DNA from: Isoetes taiwanensis
Taxonomy: Eukaryota; Streptophyta; Lycopodiopsida; Isoetales; Isoetaceae
Length of the DNA stretch: 64,000 bases
Direction of reading: 5' to 3'
NCBI GenBank assembly: GCA_021234155.1
Contig: JAJEKV010000056.1
Coordinates: forward strand, 6,848,618-6,912,617
Part shown: in pieces, positions 35,706 to 46,594 of the stretch
Numbering within the stretch: position 1 is the first letter of the stretch
Layout of the letters: each line of letters begins with the position of its first letter
Made by a program: the position numbers and the translations under genes
Notes under the pieces: model-generated
Seen by the model: only the letters and a program-made list of their open reading frames with translations
What the model was told of the DNA's origin: nothing
Database searches by the model: none

Positions 35706-37349
35706 TGTGACGTTCCAGGGGAATATACGCTATAAATACGTATATTCCTGGACCCGTCACTATACAAGTCTATCTTCATAGCCTTGTATACCATAGATTG
35801 TGGCACTAGGGGGCGTGACTAAGTTATTCATATAACTTAGCCAACCTTAGGTTAAGACCATTTTCCACGTGGCCTTAACCCATTGGGCACCCGCCACACG
35901 GACTTACCCTATTGGAGCCACATGGCATAACATGTGAACCCTAACCTATAAAGGCCTAAACCCTAACCCTAGGCCTCTTTTCTGGCTCCAACAGTCTGGG
36001 AACCTTCTTCACGCTCGAAACTCCGTTTCGAGAACCGTCTGCTGTGGCACAGCATAGCATGGCAGCCCCCAGAGCGTGAGCGCATCAGCAGGAGTGGGAG
36101 CTACCTCGAACACTTCGAAGACCATGGAGACGCCAAGATTGGGAGGGAGTGCTTTTGGAGCAGGTATGTAGAGTAGTAGTCATAGTAGTTCATCTGGAAT
36201 TAGCATTCCAGATGAGTTAGTATCTTGTATCTAGGGTAGAGCCATCCTAGAACCCTCATTCATCATCTTGAACCCTAATCAAGGAACTCTAACTGTAAGT
36301 TAGATATAGATGATTAGGTTAAGATGTTCTTATAATTATTCTCATGATATGATGATTATGTGATGATGGTTGATCATGTTTGCTCCTCTTGTATTGGGAA
36401 GGGGGGTAGAGACCTAGAGCCATATGTAGTATGCTCCTAGATTAGATCCCTTAGTTCCTATTAGTTGCGGCCTGTGCATAGGAGCCCACCAGGCTATTGA
36501 GGCTATGATGTGACTCAGCACCACATAACGGGGCTATAGGCAATGTGGAGGGAGGATCCCTGCCGAGTGGGGGCTTCGGGGGATCCCATAGTGGGCTAGA
36601 CTTATGGTCGGTCACTTCGTGAGGGCCGAGCATGGGTCCGACACCTCCTGGGGCAATGGTGTCGCCCTGCCTCTCGAGAGCTGCAAGTGTCGGCTTGGCT
36701 CTCGTTTTGGGGGGTTAAGTCGGGTACGAATCGTGTGTCGCCACGATTCTCTAGCCGCCCACGGAACCTCTAGACCCTGGGAAGGGGAGATGCAACCCTT
36801 CCTGCCTCATCGGACCAGGGAGATGCAACCTGGAGTAGTCCCGATGGGTGATGCCATGGGATTGCGTATCCGGAAGGCTAGAGTCACGCCAGAGCCTGAT
36901 TTAGCCCATCTGCATAGTATGCACAGGAGGGGCGGATGGAGTGGTCAACCCTAGCCATTATCTTATGCCAGCCCTCGCCATTGCCATGACTCGGTCTGCT
37001 CTATCTTGAGGCCAAGCCGGTCAGTCATCCTCCTTACGAGTCTGAGCCTGGGTAGGAGCCATCATGTTTTACGATTTATGATTATCATCCTTGCATTGGT
37101 ATATGTGTGATGGGCTACCCTTTGAGGTAGTATTTATATGTTTGATGCTAGTTCTGACATGTTTATCGCTTCCGCTGATATAGGAGCCCATAGGGGAAGG
37201 GCGCGCAAGACACCTTCGTGTCCCCTCCCCGCACTAGGGTCACCACAGAGTGCGGGGCAGACGAAGGGCCTGTGCGGTTGTTGAGCCGGACGGGGGATTT
37301 CCTGCCGAGTGTACGGCCGGGCGCCGTATGTTTAGCAGGGAGCGTCACA
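35706..37349 (+). repeat. 3' LTR of the chromovirus
   Basis: 1644 bp starting TGTGACG and ending CGTCACA, a 7-bp terminal inverted repeat. Near its start AGGAATATACG / CGTATATTCCTGG form a foldback around CTATAAATA. A second TATA-like box CCTATAAAGG lies near 35948 beside AACCCTAA words. No genes. Confidence 0.75.
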
Positions 37350-37950
37350 TGAGGCTGCCTTCCATGCACACAGAAGGATTAGGAAATTCTTGTGCATGTT
37401 GGAAGGATTTGCATCAGGAATCAAAAGATTGCCCTACCACATCAGAACGGCTCCTTAGCTTAGCATCTGAGACCAACGACCGTGCTTCATGACCAAAGCG
37501 CTGCATCCAAGAAGGTTTACATTAACATTTTGCACCATATGCTTGCTCCTACAAAATAAAAAGCTCCTGTGTAATGATATTGGCCATGTAGCAACAATGT
37601 TGCATCAAGATGGACACAAATCGTTCACATAATAAAAAATCTTACCCAGAGAATTTCTCGTCAAGTGAATGGAGTTAGATTCCAAAAGGAAGATTTGATA
37701 CTAAGTAGAATGTAGCAGAAATGCTTGCTAGATGTTTAGGAAAGCTTCTTACTACTGTTGCATCAAGATAAAATGCTTGGATAAGAGGCACCTGCAGAAA
37801 AAAGACCAGATGCCAAGGATGAATGTATTTGCCTACTTTGTTTGGCAGAAGCATTGGATTATGCATGAGGGAACAATAGTTGCCCCTACAGATATCAACC
37901 GATGTGGCATTGGCATCAAGATTTTACATACCAGAAAAAACTAGGTACAA
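37350..37950. other. Unassigned DNA between chromovirus LTR and LINE
   Basis: No coding recognised. TTGCATCAAGAT recurs at about 37602 and 37758. Confidence 0.4.
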
Positions 37951-38109
37951 TAGACTTCATATAGAAATTCCGCAGCAGCTTCTAGAGGAAGATAACGATG
38001 CCATTTCGGCATCTTAGAGACTCCGTTAAGCGTACATGCAAAGAAAGTTAAAAAGGGAATGACCTTACTCATAGATCGGAGTTTGCTTTGCCTGCAAAAG
38101 GCAATACAG

Positions 38110-38800
38110 AAGAATATAATCAGAACACGTATGAAGGCTCCTTTTCTCTTCAATATAGCAGCAGAAGCTCTCTCACAGTTATTCCTGCAAGCATCTGCAG
38201 ACGGTCTCATTTAGGGACTAGAAATGTGGGACAATTCTTAACAAATCTGTAACCAGTATGCAGACGACTCATTTCTGTTTATCGAGGCAGAGGAAAACAA
38301 TATGTCATGTGCAGGACAACTACTGGCCACCTTCTCAATAGCTTCAGGTTGCCTCATAAATTGGAAAAAATGCTCAGTGCAGTGGCCTTTGGAGAACAGG
38401 CATCCCATATGTTTGGAAAGCTTACCATGGAAAATTATCCCTGAGGGTGAACATTCCAGCTTGTTAGGAATCGCAGTGGGCATTAACATCACTAGTGCAC
38501 GAATATGGGATGAAATGCTACTAGGCCTACATAAACACCTAAATTGGTGGAGGGTAGCAAAGTTATCCCTTGCAGGGAGGATTACTGTGGCAAAACATGT
38601 GCTAAGTAATACTTATGTATACATATCATCAATTCTACTTGCTCCGAGAGAGAAGGTGCAGGAGTTAGAAGGGCTGATTCGAAACTTCGTCTGGGGAGGT
38701 AATGAAGAAGGTGCAACGATCAAAATTGCTTGGTGGAAGTGCAAGAGGGACAAAACAGAAGGGGAATTGGTATGTTTGACATAGTCTTACAGAGCAAAGT
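38110..38800 (+). pseudogene. LINE reverse transcriptase, C-terminal half
   Basis: APFLFNIAAEALSQLFLQA (the G-C-P-L-S-P-x-L-F-N block) is followed, after two stops, by NQYADDSFLFIEAEE with an intact YADD catalytic box near 38255-38275. The next block is FSIASGCLINWKKCSV (ASGL-N-x-x-K-S), then KLSLAGRITVAKHVLS, both diagnostic of plant L1-like LINEs. The first stop-free frame starts at 38302. Confidence 0.88.
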
Positions 38801-39925
38801 ATTAATAGCCAAATTCATATGGATGATTCTTCAGGAAAAGGTGAAGTCTCCAGGTTTGCACCTCATCAACCAAGCTCTATTATATTCTTGTAAGCATAGT
38901 AAGCCCTCCGTCAAGGTCTCGCTTCCATGGTCTCTCTTTTTTGATCTCAAGCCATGTAAAGAAGCCTCCCCCTTCTTGAAGGGTCTTATTTCGGCTTGGA
39001 ATGCCATAAAGAAACTATTCACGCTTGATATCAGCAAATTTAAAGCAGGGACCTCCCCTCCATGGTGGGTACCAGTGGAATTGCACAATAAACAAGGCCC
39101 ATTAGGTATAGTGGCTGACACGAGGATTGTGAAGAGATGGAAAAACTGTGGTATACATTCTTGTGCTCAGTGGTATATGGGAGAGCACCTGGCCAGTTGG
39201 GAAGCATTTCAAGCATGTTTTGGTTTAAAGGAGGCAGACAAGATAATTTGGGAATGCGTGGCTTCCGTACTCCCAAACACAATAAATAGAGGAGATCAAA
39301 GTCCATGGGTCGTACACAGCCAAACAAGTTTGTGAAGTCATGCTACAGTAGTTTGAAGACTAAGGGATTTCTTCCAGTATCTCCCAAGTGGGAGCTAGTG
39401 ATCACGGAGGACATCCTTAAAAACATCTGGAGAAACGCTTGGCTGAAATTCCTTCCTCCACGAATCAACGCCTTTCTTTGGCAAGTGATCCACAGGATCC
39501 CAAGGGTCAATCATCTAGTCTCCAAATGGGAGAATAACGTGAGCCCACTTTGCCCTATGTGTGAAGAGGAAGAGGAATCCATAGAACATTGTCTGGTGGA
39601 ATGTGGGATGTTGCATGAAGTATGGGCCTGGAGTCTGGATAGGTTCGAATACCCCTTAGGAACCAAAGAATTGCTGCTAGGAATTCTCCCTCCAGAATGG
39701 TGTCCCAAGAAGAAGATTTATTTTCACATAGCCAGGGCCTGGACGATTTGGTCAATATGGAAAAGGAGGAATGCCCGAGTCTTTGCTGAGAATCAGGAGG
39801 TATTCATATCATCAACTCAGCTACTTCACCTGGTACTTGAAAGACTTAAAAAATTTAGGCTAGTTTTTAAATGTGAAGAAGAGGTAAAGGAAGAAATATG
39901 GGGCACCTATTTTAATCTGGTCTAG
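38730..39925 (+). pseudogene. LINE C-terminal region with zf-RVT domain
   Basis: 38730-39335 and 39305-39925 are two overlapping frames joined by a shift. The second has WRNAWLKFLPPRINAFLWQV and CPMCEEEEESIEHCLVECG, the Cys/His set of the reverse transcriptase zinc-binding domain (C-x2-C..H-x3-C), then HIARAWTIWSIWKRRNARVF. The domain is thought to bind element RNA. Confidence 0.88.
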
Positions 39926-40076
39926 GTCGGGAAAGAGAATAGTACAAGCTGGAGCTACGTAGCTACCCCCATCTCATATTCGTGGATGGGTGCACCTCTG
40001 CCATGTGGCTTTGTATCATTCTCTCTAAGTAAATAAAATCTTTTTTATCCCTCAAAAAAAAAAAAAAAGTCCTGCT

Positions 40077-43000
40077 TCAGAGGTCATAGTTTAAAAGCAA
40101 AATAAGATTATTGTTTTCCTCGACTAAAGAATGATGTCCACGATGCCTTGGAGAACAACCATTCCATTTGATGTATGCTGGAATGTGGGAGGACAAGGTA
40201 TCCAAGTAAGCATGAAGGGAAGGTTGGCGTTGGACATGGTGAGAAGCTGCAAACTCTTGAAGGAGAAATTTGAACTCATCCTCTATGGCTTGCAACCTTT
40301 GACACGATTGCAAGATCGCTTCTTTCATGGTGCATCCAGAGGTTTCTCTCATTATCGACAGGGCATTCCATAAGACACCTTCATCCTGTTGAAAAGAAAG
40401 AATATCATTAGTAAAGATAAAAAAAGTCAGCAACAAGGTTATGCATTCGTTGGAAGGTGGGATTGGACCACAACGTCTCATCGATTTCTACACTGACAGT
40501 GGGTGCGACGAGGGGGAAAGTAGCAGTGCAACCGATGGTTTTTCTACGGATACGCATGTAGCGAGTGAGTTGCAGAGGGGGCGTATGGGGGATAACTTGG
40601 AGATAAGACTGTTGGTGGAGGCCATACAAAGTAAGAGGCAATATTTTGGGAGAAGAGGGACCATTAAGCACAGTTTCATTAAATATGGACAATACCTTGA
40701 ATTGTGGACTTTTTATAAAACAGACGCTTCGATAACACTAACATGCATCCCCCGCAAGTGCCGCATATGCTTCTGCAACAAGCGTAGGAATCTTGACAGT
40801 GTTTGGTAGCCTCTTCTTATTGGAAGGACTCCAAGCATAGTCGATACTCTCTATCTCAATGCGGTCACTAGCAGTCGTCGGCCTCCATCTCTTCTTCCAA
40901 CAATTGACATAGTTGGCTGGGAACACCTGGTTCCTAACAGGGACAGGCTCCCACCAAGTGACATGGATAGTCTCGAAGTTGTCTTTCTTATCATCCATTT
41001 GGGGTTCCTCTGTAGCATACCCTTAGCCATGTTGGGCACAAGACATCATCAGGGCGCGCCAATACAAACATGCCCTTCTTCAAATCCTTGAAAGGATTGA
41101 ATTCTGGTACGGGCTTATCCTTCAATGGACCAACATAAGAAGGAGTAATGGTTGCAATTGGCTCCACCACAGCCACCACGTCAGGTACGTCAAGTCTATC
41201 TTGCCTAGTGCGCGGCCAAAAGTCCTCGTAAGGACCTTCCACGTTGGTGATGTTACCCAGATGCTCCAAGAGTCCCATCCAATATTCAATTGTCGCCGTA
41301 AATTGTGTTGTATATTTGGCCGTCTCTGGTGTGCCCTTCTTGTTCGTCGAGCATGCGACCCAATGGAGGATATGCTTATGGATACTGTTTCGGAGCTGAC
41401 CAATGTCTTTCACCGAGCTCTTAGGTGCTAGCATCTTCGGATTTCCAGATGGCATTAGGGGTTTTCCATCCTCTCCTTCTTTCCACATTCTTATTCTACC
41501 AGCAGGTAGCCAATCCACGAACGTAGGACGAGCCTTATGGTACATGACAGGCCAGTCACCATTCGTAGCAAACCTAAAGGTTAGAGGCTCAGTGTGACCA
41601 GTCAATCTATCTTCCCCATCAGGGATATACCCTTCTATGAAACCTTTCCAATCTGGAACCTTATGAACAAGATATGGCACTGGCTTGTTGAGATTGCACG
41701 TATGAAATTCATACAACAACTCGGGCATGGTTAGCACTTCGGCTTTCCTCAAGGTAGATGAAAAATTACCAAACATAGCATCTATATCATCATGTGTATG
41801 GCCAGGCATCATAAAACCTAACTCAATCTCCTCGAAAACACCCAGATATACAAGGTATGAAAGATATGAGAATACATACCTATTTTTGTTTTGTCCGGAT
41901 GCATTGTCTAGTTGCAACATCAATTTGCGAGGGAGGCTCTTCAATGAGGGTCCCTCAGGTTGAGGGATGGCAACGGGGATGCTCTTCCCAGACAGCGACA
42001 ACTTGGACGCTAGCGCAGTGGTGTCACGTAAGGCCCTTGCCCAATCTGGGACTGAAGGATCAGACTGTGCAAGATGGCCTCCTGCAAACTCATTAGACAG
42101 CTCCAACCTTTTCAGAATACTATTCAAGGAACCTACGTGGAAGTTGGAGTCGTCTGACCACAGATCCAAAGCAAAATTTCCATAGCACCCTCTCCCATGG
42201 CCGTGGGTAAGTGCACCTGCCAACGAAGTCTTTAGCTTATCTAGTCTCCAAAGAGACTTCACGGAATCGAACAACTTTGGAATCATAGTCTTTGCCTGAT
42301 CCATTTTGTCGTGAATGATACATACATAGTCTCGAGGATGCCTGTGGGATAACAGTCTCCATGACCAGTACTGGGTGCGACATGATTGCTGCTCTAGTCG
42401 ATGTGCCCTTCTCTGATCATGCAATATTCTCCTTTCAGCCTCATCCTTAGTCTTCAACAGCTTCGTGCGGATAACCTCGCAAGTGTCACACTTGGAGAAT
42501 GCATTCTTCTTAGCAATACTGACGTCCTTGAAGCTACGTCTCCACGTCCTATGAAATCCTGTCGGAGATACCGTCTTGCCTGTGAGTGCCATCACTTCAG
42601 CGTTGACCTCTTCGAGAATGCATGTCTTCGTAAACATAGCAGGCAACTTCCTCACGTTTTCTCTAATCCCATCATCATTCCTCCTGCTACGGTGAGGTAA
42701 GGATTCACAATTTTCCTTCACAAACATGGAAAAAACAGCCTCTGAGGCCAAGGTCGCCGCACGTGCTTTCATCGTGCCTGAATTGCCATGCTCAGCCTTT
42801 CGAGCACCGGAGCGGAATTCTGCCTTCCACTTGAGATACCCCGACTTTGAAATCCCAAGACCAAGGTACCAAGCTCTCTCACAGACACTGACGCCTTGCA
42901 AGACTAGCCGATGTACCCTTTTACCCTTCAGATTGTTGCCTAACATATCATACACAAAAGTGGTCCTGTCACTCGATTTCATGGCGAAGAAATCCTTTCG

Positions 43001-43939
43001 CATGTTTATAGCTTGATCCCTACTGAATTTCTCACAACATCTCTGTTTACAACACATGGTCTTCCTATACCTCAAGATGGCTTCATTGGTTGTTAGCCGA
43101 TCTATCTTTGGAGGCTTTGATGCTTTCTTTGGCTGACGAGAATGGAAGGTGTATTTGCGCTTCTCGTACTGCGGATGCTTCTCAAGCTCCGAGCTCCCCT
43201 GGCTGGATGTGGTATCATGCTGTTCCACTGGTGCTGCACTTAAAATTTCCGATACCTTCACCCCACAAACCCTAACTAGATCATTATTCCACCTCAAAAG
43301 CATGCCCGCTTTAGGTATTGTCAAACATGCCTGACACCGGAAGTTCACCTCTGTCGGAGGGGGAAAGCCTTCAGTAACAGACACTCCTACGGTCTTCATA
43401 CCCAAGAACTGGTCACATACTGCATCGTCTGGACCAGTGAAGGATATAAATCCCTTCGCTGCAGGGATGGCAGCACAAGAGTGATAAATTTCGCAGTCAG
43501 TCTCCAGTAGTGTGTACCTAGTTAGCGACATAGTGTCTCTCTTGCTTCCCACTCGTTGTCTTTTGGATGCTGATGGCACGTCCACGACATTGGAGTCCTG
43601 AACATCACTTTCCCTCCAGAGAATGAAGGAACCCAGCGCCTCACCTAAGGTTCTTGCATCTGGAGTAGGCCAACAGAGAACATGATGCCCCTCAAACACA
43701 GCTAGAACACCAACACTCACAAGTCCATTTGGGATGTCTTTGAAGTGGCATCTCTCCATGGCTCCTATGGCTCCTTTGGCAACTGCCCGACCGTCTTTGA
43801 ATAGGTACACCTCCTGCACAAAGAAGAAATGAATCCGTTGATCCGCAAAGTTTTGGCAGATGGTCCTTACCAGGTGAAATTGGGTGACTGCCCAATTTGC
43901 TTCTTTTTGTAATGGTTCTTGGAAGGTGAAATTGGGCAC
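40077..43939 (-). CDS. Transposase-like protein with DUF7869-like (RNase H-fold) motifs
   Basis: A 982-codon open frame (40,991-43,939). The first ~42 codons are probably intron and palindromic leader: TTCTTTGTGCAG ends at 43,814 and coding-like sequence begins EVYLFKDGRAVAKG. Residues 43-112 resemble an N-terminal module seen in other plant element proteins (TLGEALGSFILW), which I recall as DUF8039-like. Cys clusters lie at 296-302 (CCKQRCC) and 483-487 (CDTC). The DUF7869-like part has IIHDKMDQAK (about 541-550), LMLQLDNASGQNKNRYVF (about 673-690) and MPGHTHDDIDAMFG (about 711-724), which would supply three acidic residues of a nuclease core. The frame continues after a shift near 40,995 (MDDKKDNFETIHVTWWEPVP) to about 40,738. 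A good acceptor at 40,386 precedes a likely last exon to 40,077. Expected role: element mobilisation. Confidence 0.75.
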
Positions 43940-44355
43940 CCGCCCAATTTCCTCCCTGCTGTAATCAGAAAGACTAACTATGTATCATTTATGAAAGCAC
44001 CATGTGATGGCAAATTGGGCGGGTGCCCAATTACAACTGCTATGGAGCACTACAAGGAGCATGAAATTGGGCGCCCGCCCAATTTCACCTAGTAAGAAAA
44101 ACTGCAACAGGTAGCAAATTGGGCGGGCGCCCAATTTCAACTCCTTAAGACCACCGCCTTGGGGGAGGAAATTAGCACTAATTTCACTGCATGGAACACC
44201 GCAAAGTGTCTTGTTCCAAGAAATCCTTAGTGGTGAAATTGGGCTGGGCCCCCACCCCCCCGCTGGTGCTGGTCCTTAGAGTTGAAATTGGGCACCCGCC
44301 CAATTTGCTACCGCTGCGCCTTTTCTAGCGTGTGAAATTGGGCGGCTTCAATTTC
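43876..44355. repeat. Palindrome cluster 1 (about 8 copies) at the 5' end of the transposase gene
   Basis: Interrupted palindromes of the family with core TTGGGCGGGCGCCCAA (or its complement TTGGGCGCCCGCCCAA) start at about 43877, 43929, 44011, 44063, 44118, 44233 (degenerate), 44284 and 44333. Variants have ACCC or GACT at the centre, while arms AAATTGGG and CCCAATTT are kept. The first two overlap the start of the transposase frame and its first intron donor. Confidence 0.9.
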
Positions 44356-44431
44356 ATGCTCCTTGTAGTGCTCCATAGCCCAATTTGCCATCACATGGTG
44401 CTTTCATAAACGATACATAGTTAGTCTTTCT
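43967..44431. repeat. Large imperfect inverted repeat (arms ~100 and ~84 bp)
   Basis: 43967-44069 matches the reverse complement of 44348-44431. Shared segments include AGAAAGACTAACTATGTATC, GAAAGCACCATGTGATGGCA and TATGGAGCACTACAAGGAGC. The second arm lacks ~20 bp, which removes half of one palindrome. It covers the transposase 5' leader and could form a cruciform or a hairpin transcript. Confidence 0.88.
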
Positions 44432-44459
44432 ATGTATGGGTCTATCTGCCCATACATAG
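44430..44459. repeat. Perfect 11-bp hairpin
   Basis: CTATGTATGGG, 8-nt loop, CCCATACATAG. It adjoins the outer end of the large inverted repeat, whose arm ends in the same TATGTAT word. Confidence 0.85.
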
Positions 44460-44879
44460 TTGCCTAGGAATCAAACTACCCTACTTGGCCCTGCACATCT
44501 ACCTGGGTATGAAATCGATTTGCTAACCTAGCTGGAATAAAATATGGCCATTCGCATCTACCTGGGGTGTCTAATTGGGTTGTAACCAGGACAGCTTCCA
44601 TGCTACCCAACATAGATTGTAGGCTACGTCAGTTATGTTTGGGGGACCGGACATACATCTCAAATCTTCTATTTATTTCTCAAATCGCATCAATAATGTT
44701 CTATACCAATCCAGGCATCTTAAAATCCCCGCATGCAACCTACAGTGGCAAATAATAAACGTAAAAACCGAAAGAAATTTACCTTTGGTGAATCGCACGC
44801 CATCCGCTGGAGAAGTAGCCGCCCAAGAATGTGGGTGAACGAAAAACTTAGCTGCTCCGCTTCAGTGAGAGTATTTCAA

Positions 44880-45120
44880 AGTTCAATTCTCCAACTAAAG
44901 TTTGATTGGGCGGGTGGGCCCGTAATATATATTCAAATTCAAATTCGGGCGGGACGGGGCCGTGATTTCAAATCCAAGAAATTCAAATTGGGGCGGGCGG
45001 GCCCGTATTTTCAAATTCAAATTGGGGCGGGCGGGCCCGTATTTTTAAATTCAAATTTGGGGGCGATTTTTTTAAATTCAAATTGGGGCTGGCGGACGTC
45101 CATATTAATTTCAAATTCGG
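44880..45120. repeat. About five ~40-bp GC-rich repeats
   Basis: AATTCAAATTGGGGCGGGCG followed by GGCCCGTATTTT recurs at roughly 40-45 bp spacing. The TTGGGGCGGGCGGGCCC part looks like a derivative of the palindrome family with one arm altered. Confidence 0.75.
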
Positions 45121-45285
45121 CATTTAATGGTTCCGTCATTTAAAGTCTCTTTTTATTGTTATTTCTTTTGGTCTATATTTAGTTAAAACGGTCTATTTTT
45201 AAGACTCTTCATTTGCATGGCTGCCACTTGTCATTCAGCTGTTCAATCTCATCACCCATTCTTAACCGCTTGCTCATTCATTTGA

Positions 45286-45480
45286 GATTCTTGCTGCGCC
45301 TATCGACTTGAGAGTGATTGCGCCTGCGCCTTTCTGCATGAGAGTGATTCTTGCTGCGCCTATCGACTTGAGAGTGATTGCGCCAGCGCCTATCGACTTG
45401 AGAGTGATTGCGCCTGCGCCTATCGACTTGAGAGTGATTCTTGCTGCGTCTATCGTCGTTTGAGTGATTGCGCCAGGTTT
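45286..45480. repeat. Minisatellite with ~30-bp unit, 6-7 copies
   Basis: The unit CGCCTATCGACTTGAGAGTG, followed by ATTGCGCCTG or ATTCTTGCTG, repeats to about 45480. The minus-strand 83-codon frame over it (repeats like RRRRNHSQVD) arises from the repetition. It sits in the space between the divergent genes, where promoters are expected. Confidence 0.85.
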
Positions 45481-45746
45481 CGATTCGTCTAAGCGCTGAC
45501 CCTGAGCTTCCAGGCCCCAATGGTTTCATGGAAAAACGACCCTTGAAGGAAGGAAAAGGTACTGCTTTTATGTTTAAGTTTAGTTTATTATATTACTGCA
45601 GGCGATAAGCCACTGGCCTCTGCACCAAATAACCCTCTACATCCACACACCCTCTGCTTCCATGCTTATAAACCTACTCTGGGTGTCTCCAAACCGATCT
45701 GGCCGGTCTGGCGGGTCTTTGCTTGCTAACCTCCTCTGGTCTGGCA

Positions 45747-46484
45747 AATTGGGCGGGCGCCCAATTTGTCTCCTCATGCCTCTGTTGCTCCATCCAAAAC
45801 TCCTCTGGAGTGCCAAATCGGGCGAGCGCCCAATTTGGAACTCTAAACCCGTCGTGCTTGCTAACCTCCTCGGTATATGGCAAATTGGCGGGCGCCCAAT
45901 TTGTCTCCTCATGCCTCTATTCCTCCATCCAAACCTCCTCTGGGGTCTCAAATCGGGCGGGCGCCCAATTTGGGACCCTCTGGCCCGTCTGTGCTTGCTA
46001 ACCTCCTCTGCTCTGGCAAATTGGGCGGGCGCCCAATTTGTCTTCTCTTGCTTCGTTCCTCCGTCCAATCCTCCCACAGGGTGCCAAATTGTCTTGAGCC
46101 CAATTTGGGACCCTCTGGCCCGTCTGTGCTTGCTAACCTCCTCTGCTCTGGCAAATTGGGCGGGCGCCCAATTTGTCTTCTCTTGCCTCTTCCTTCGTCC
46201 AATCCTCCCCTGGGGTGCCAAATTGGGCGGGCGTCCAATTTGGGACCCTCTGGCCCGTCTGTGCTTGCTAACCTCCTCAGCTCTGGCAAATTGGGCGGGC
46301 GCCCAATTTGTCTTCTCTTGCCTCTGTTCCTCCGTCCAATCCTCCCCTGGGGTGCCAAATTGGTGAGCCCAATTGGAACCCTCCTGCTTTCACGGCAAAT
46401 TGGTGAGCCCAATTGTCTCTTCTTTCCTCTGTTCCTGCATGCAAACCTCCTCTGGGTGGCAAATCGGGCGGATGCCCGATTTGG
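45747..46484. repeat. Palindrome cluster 2 (about 12 copies), upstream of the ParB-like gene
   Basis: Copies start at about 45747, 45814, 45880, 45950, 46018, 46085, 46150, 46218, 46287, 46356, 46396 and 46461, mostly 65-70 bp apart, inside a ~135-bp higher-order repeat containing GCTTGCTAACCTCCTCTG and TCTTCTCTTGCCTC. Five copies are degenerate. Long open frames on both strands here come from the repetition. A splice acceptor (GTTATGCAG, ending 46589) follows five bases before the ATG of the next gene, so the cluster is probably in a 5' UTR intron or promoter. Confidence 0.9.
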
Positions 46485-46594
46485 CACCCTTTTGCCTCTG
46501 TTCTTGCTTTTAAAACTCCTCTGTTCTCCCCTACCTTGTTTCAATGCTTGCGTACACTACTAATGGGATTAATGAATGATGTTATGCAGCACCC

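Larger units (their letters stand above)
31000..37349 (+). mobile_element. Decayed Ty3/gypsy chromovirus with one LTR
   Basis: In plus order: possible gag remnants (31.1-31.8 kb), RT remnant (33.06-33.30 kb), integrase core (33.7-34.2 kb), integrase C-terminus with chromodomain (34.38-34.79 kb), a polypurine tract and a 3' LTR (35,706-37,349). This order and the C-terminal chromodomain define chromoviruses. Frames are scrambled by many shifts and the RNase H between RT and integrase is missing, so the copy is dead. No matching 5' LTR lies in the window; the left limit given here is approximate. Confidence 0.75.
37951..40068 (+). mobile_element. 5'-truncated plant LINE with poly-A tail
   Basis: Plus-strand ORF2 remnants run from the RT palm to the C-terminal zinc-binding domain, followed by a 3' UTR and AAAAAAAAAAAAAA ending at 40068, preceded by AATAAAATC. 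The endonuclease and first half of RT are missing, as is usual for 5'-truncated LINE copies. Several frameshifts and stops. A fragment of an endonuclease of this type is separately seen at 58-640. Confidence 0.9.

Noticed and set aside
40441-40809. 122-codon plus-strand frame
   Set aside because: Antisense to the transposase 3' region; no features.
45278-45529. 83-codon Arg-rich repeat protein on minus
   Set aside because: Direct translation of a ~30-bp minisatellite in a promoter region; no support as a gene.
45637-46563. Overlapping long frames on both strands around the palindromes
   Set aside because: Open on both strands because of a repeated unit whose length keeps frame; peptides are repeats with no features.
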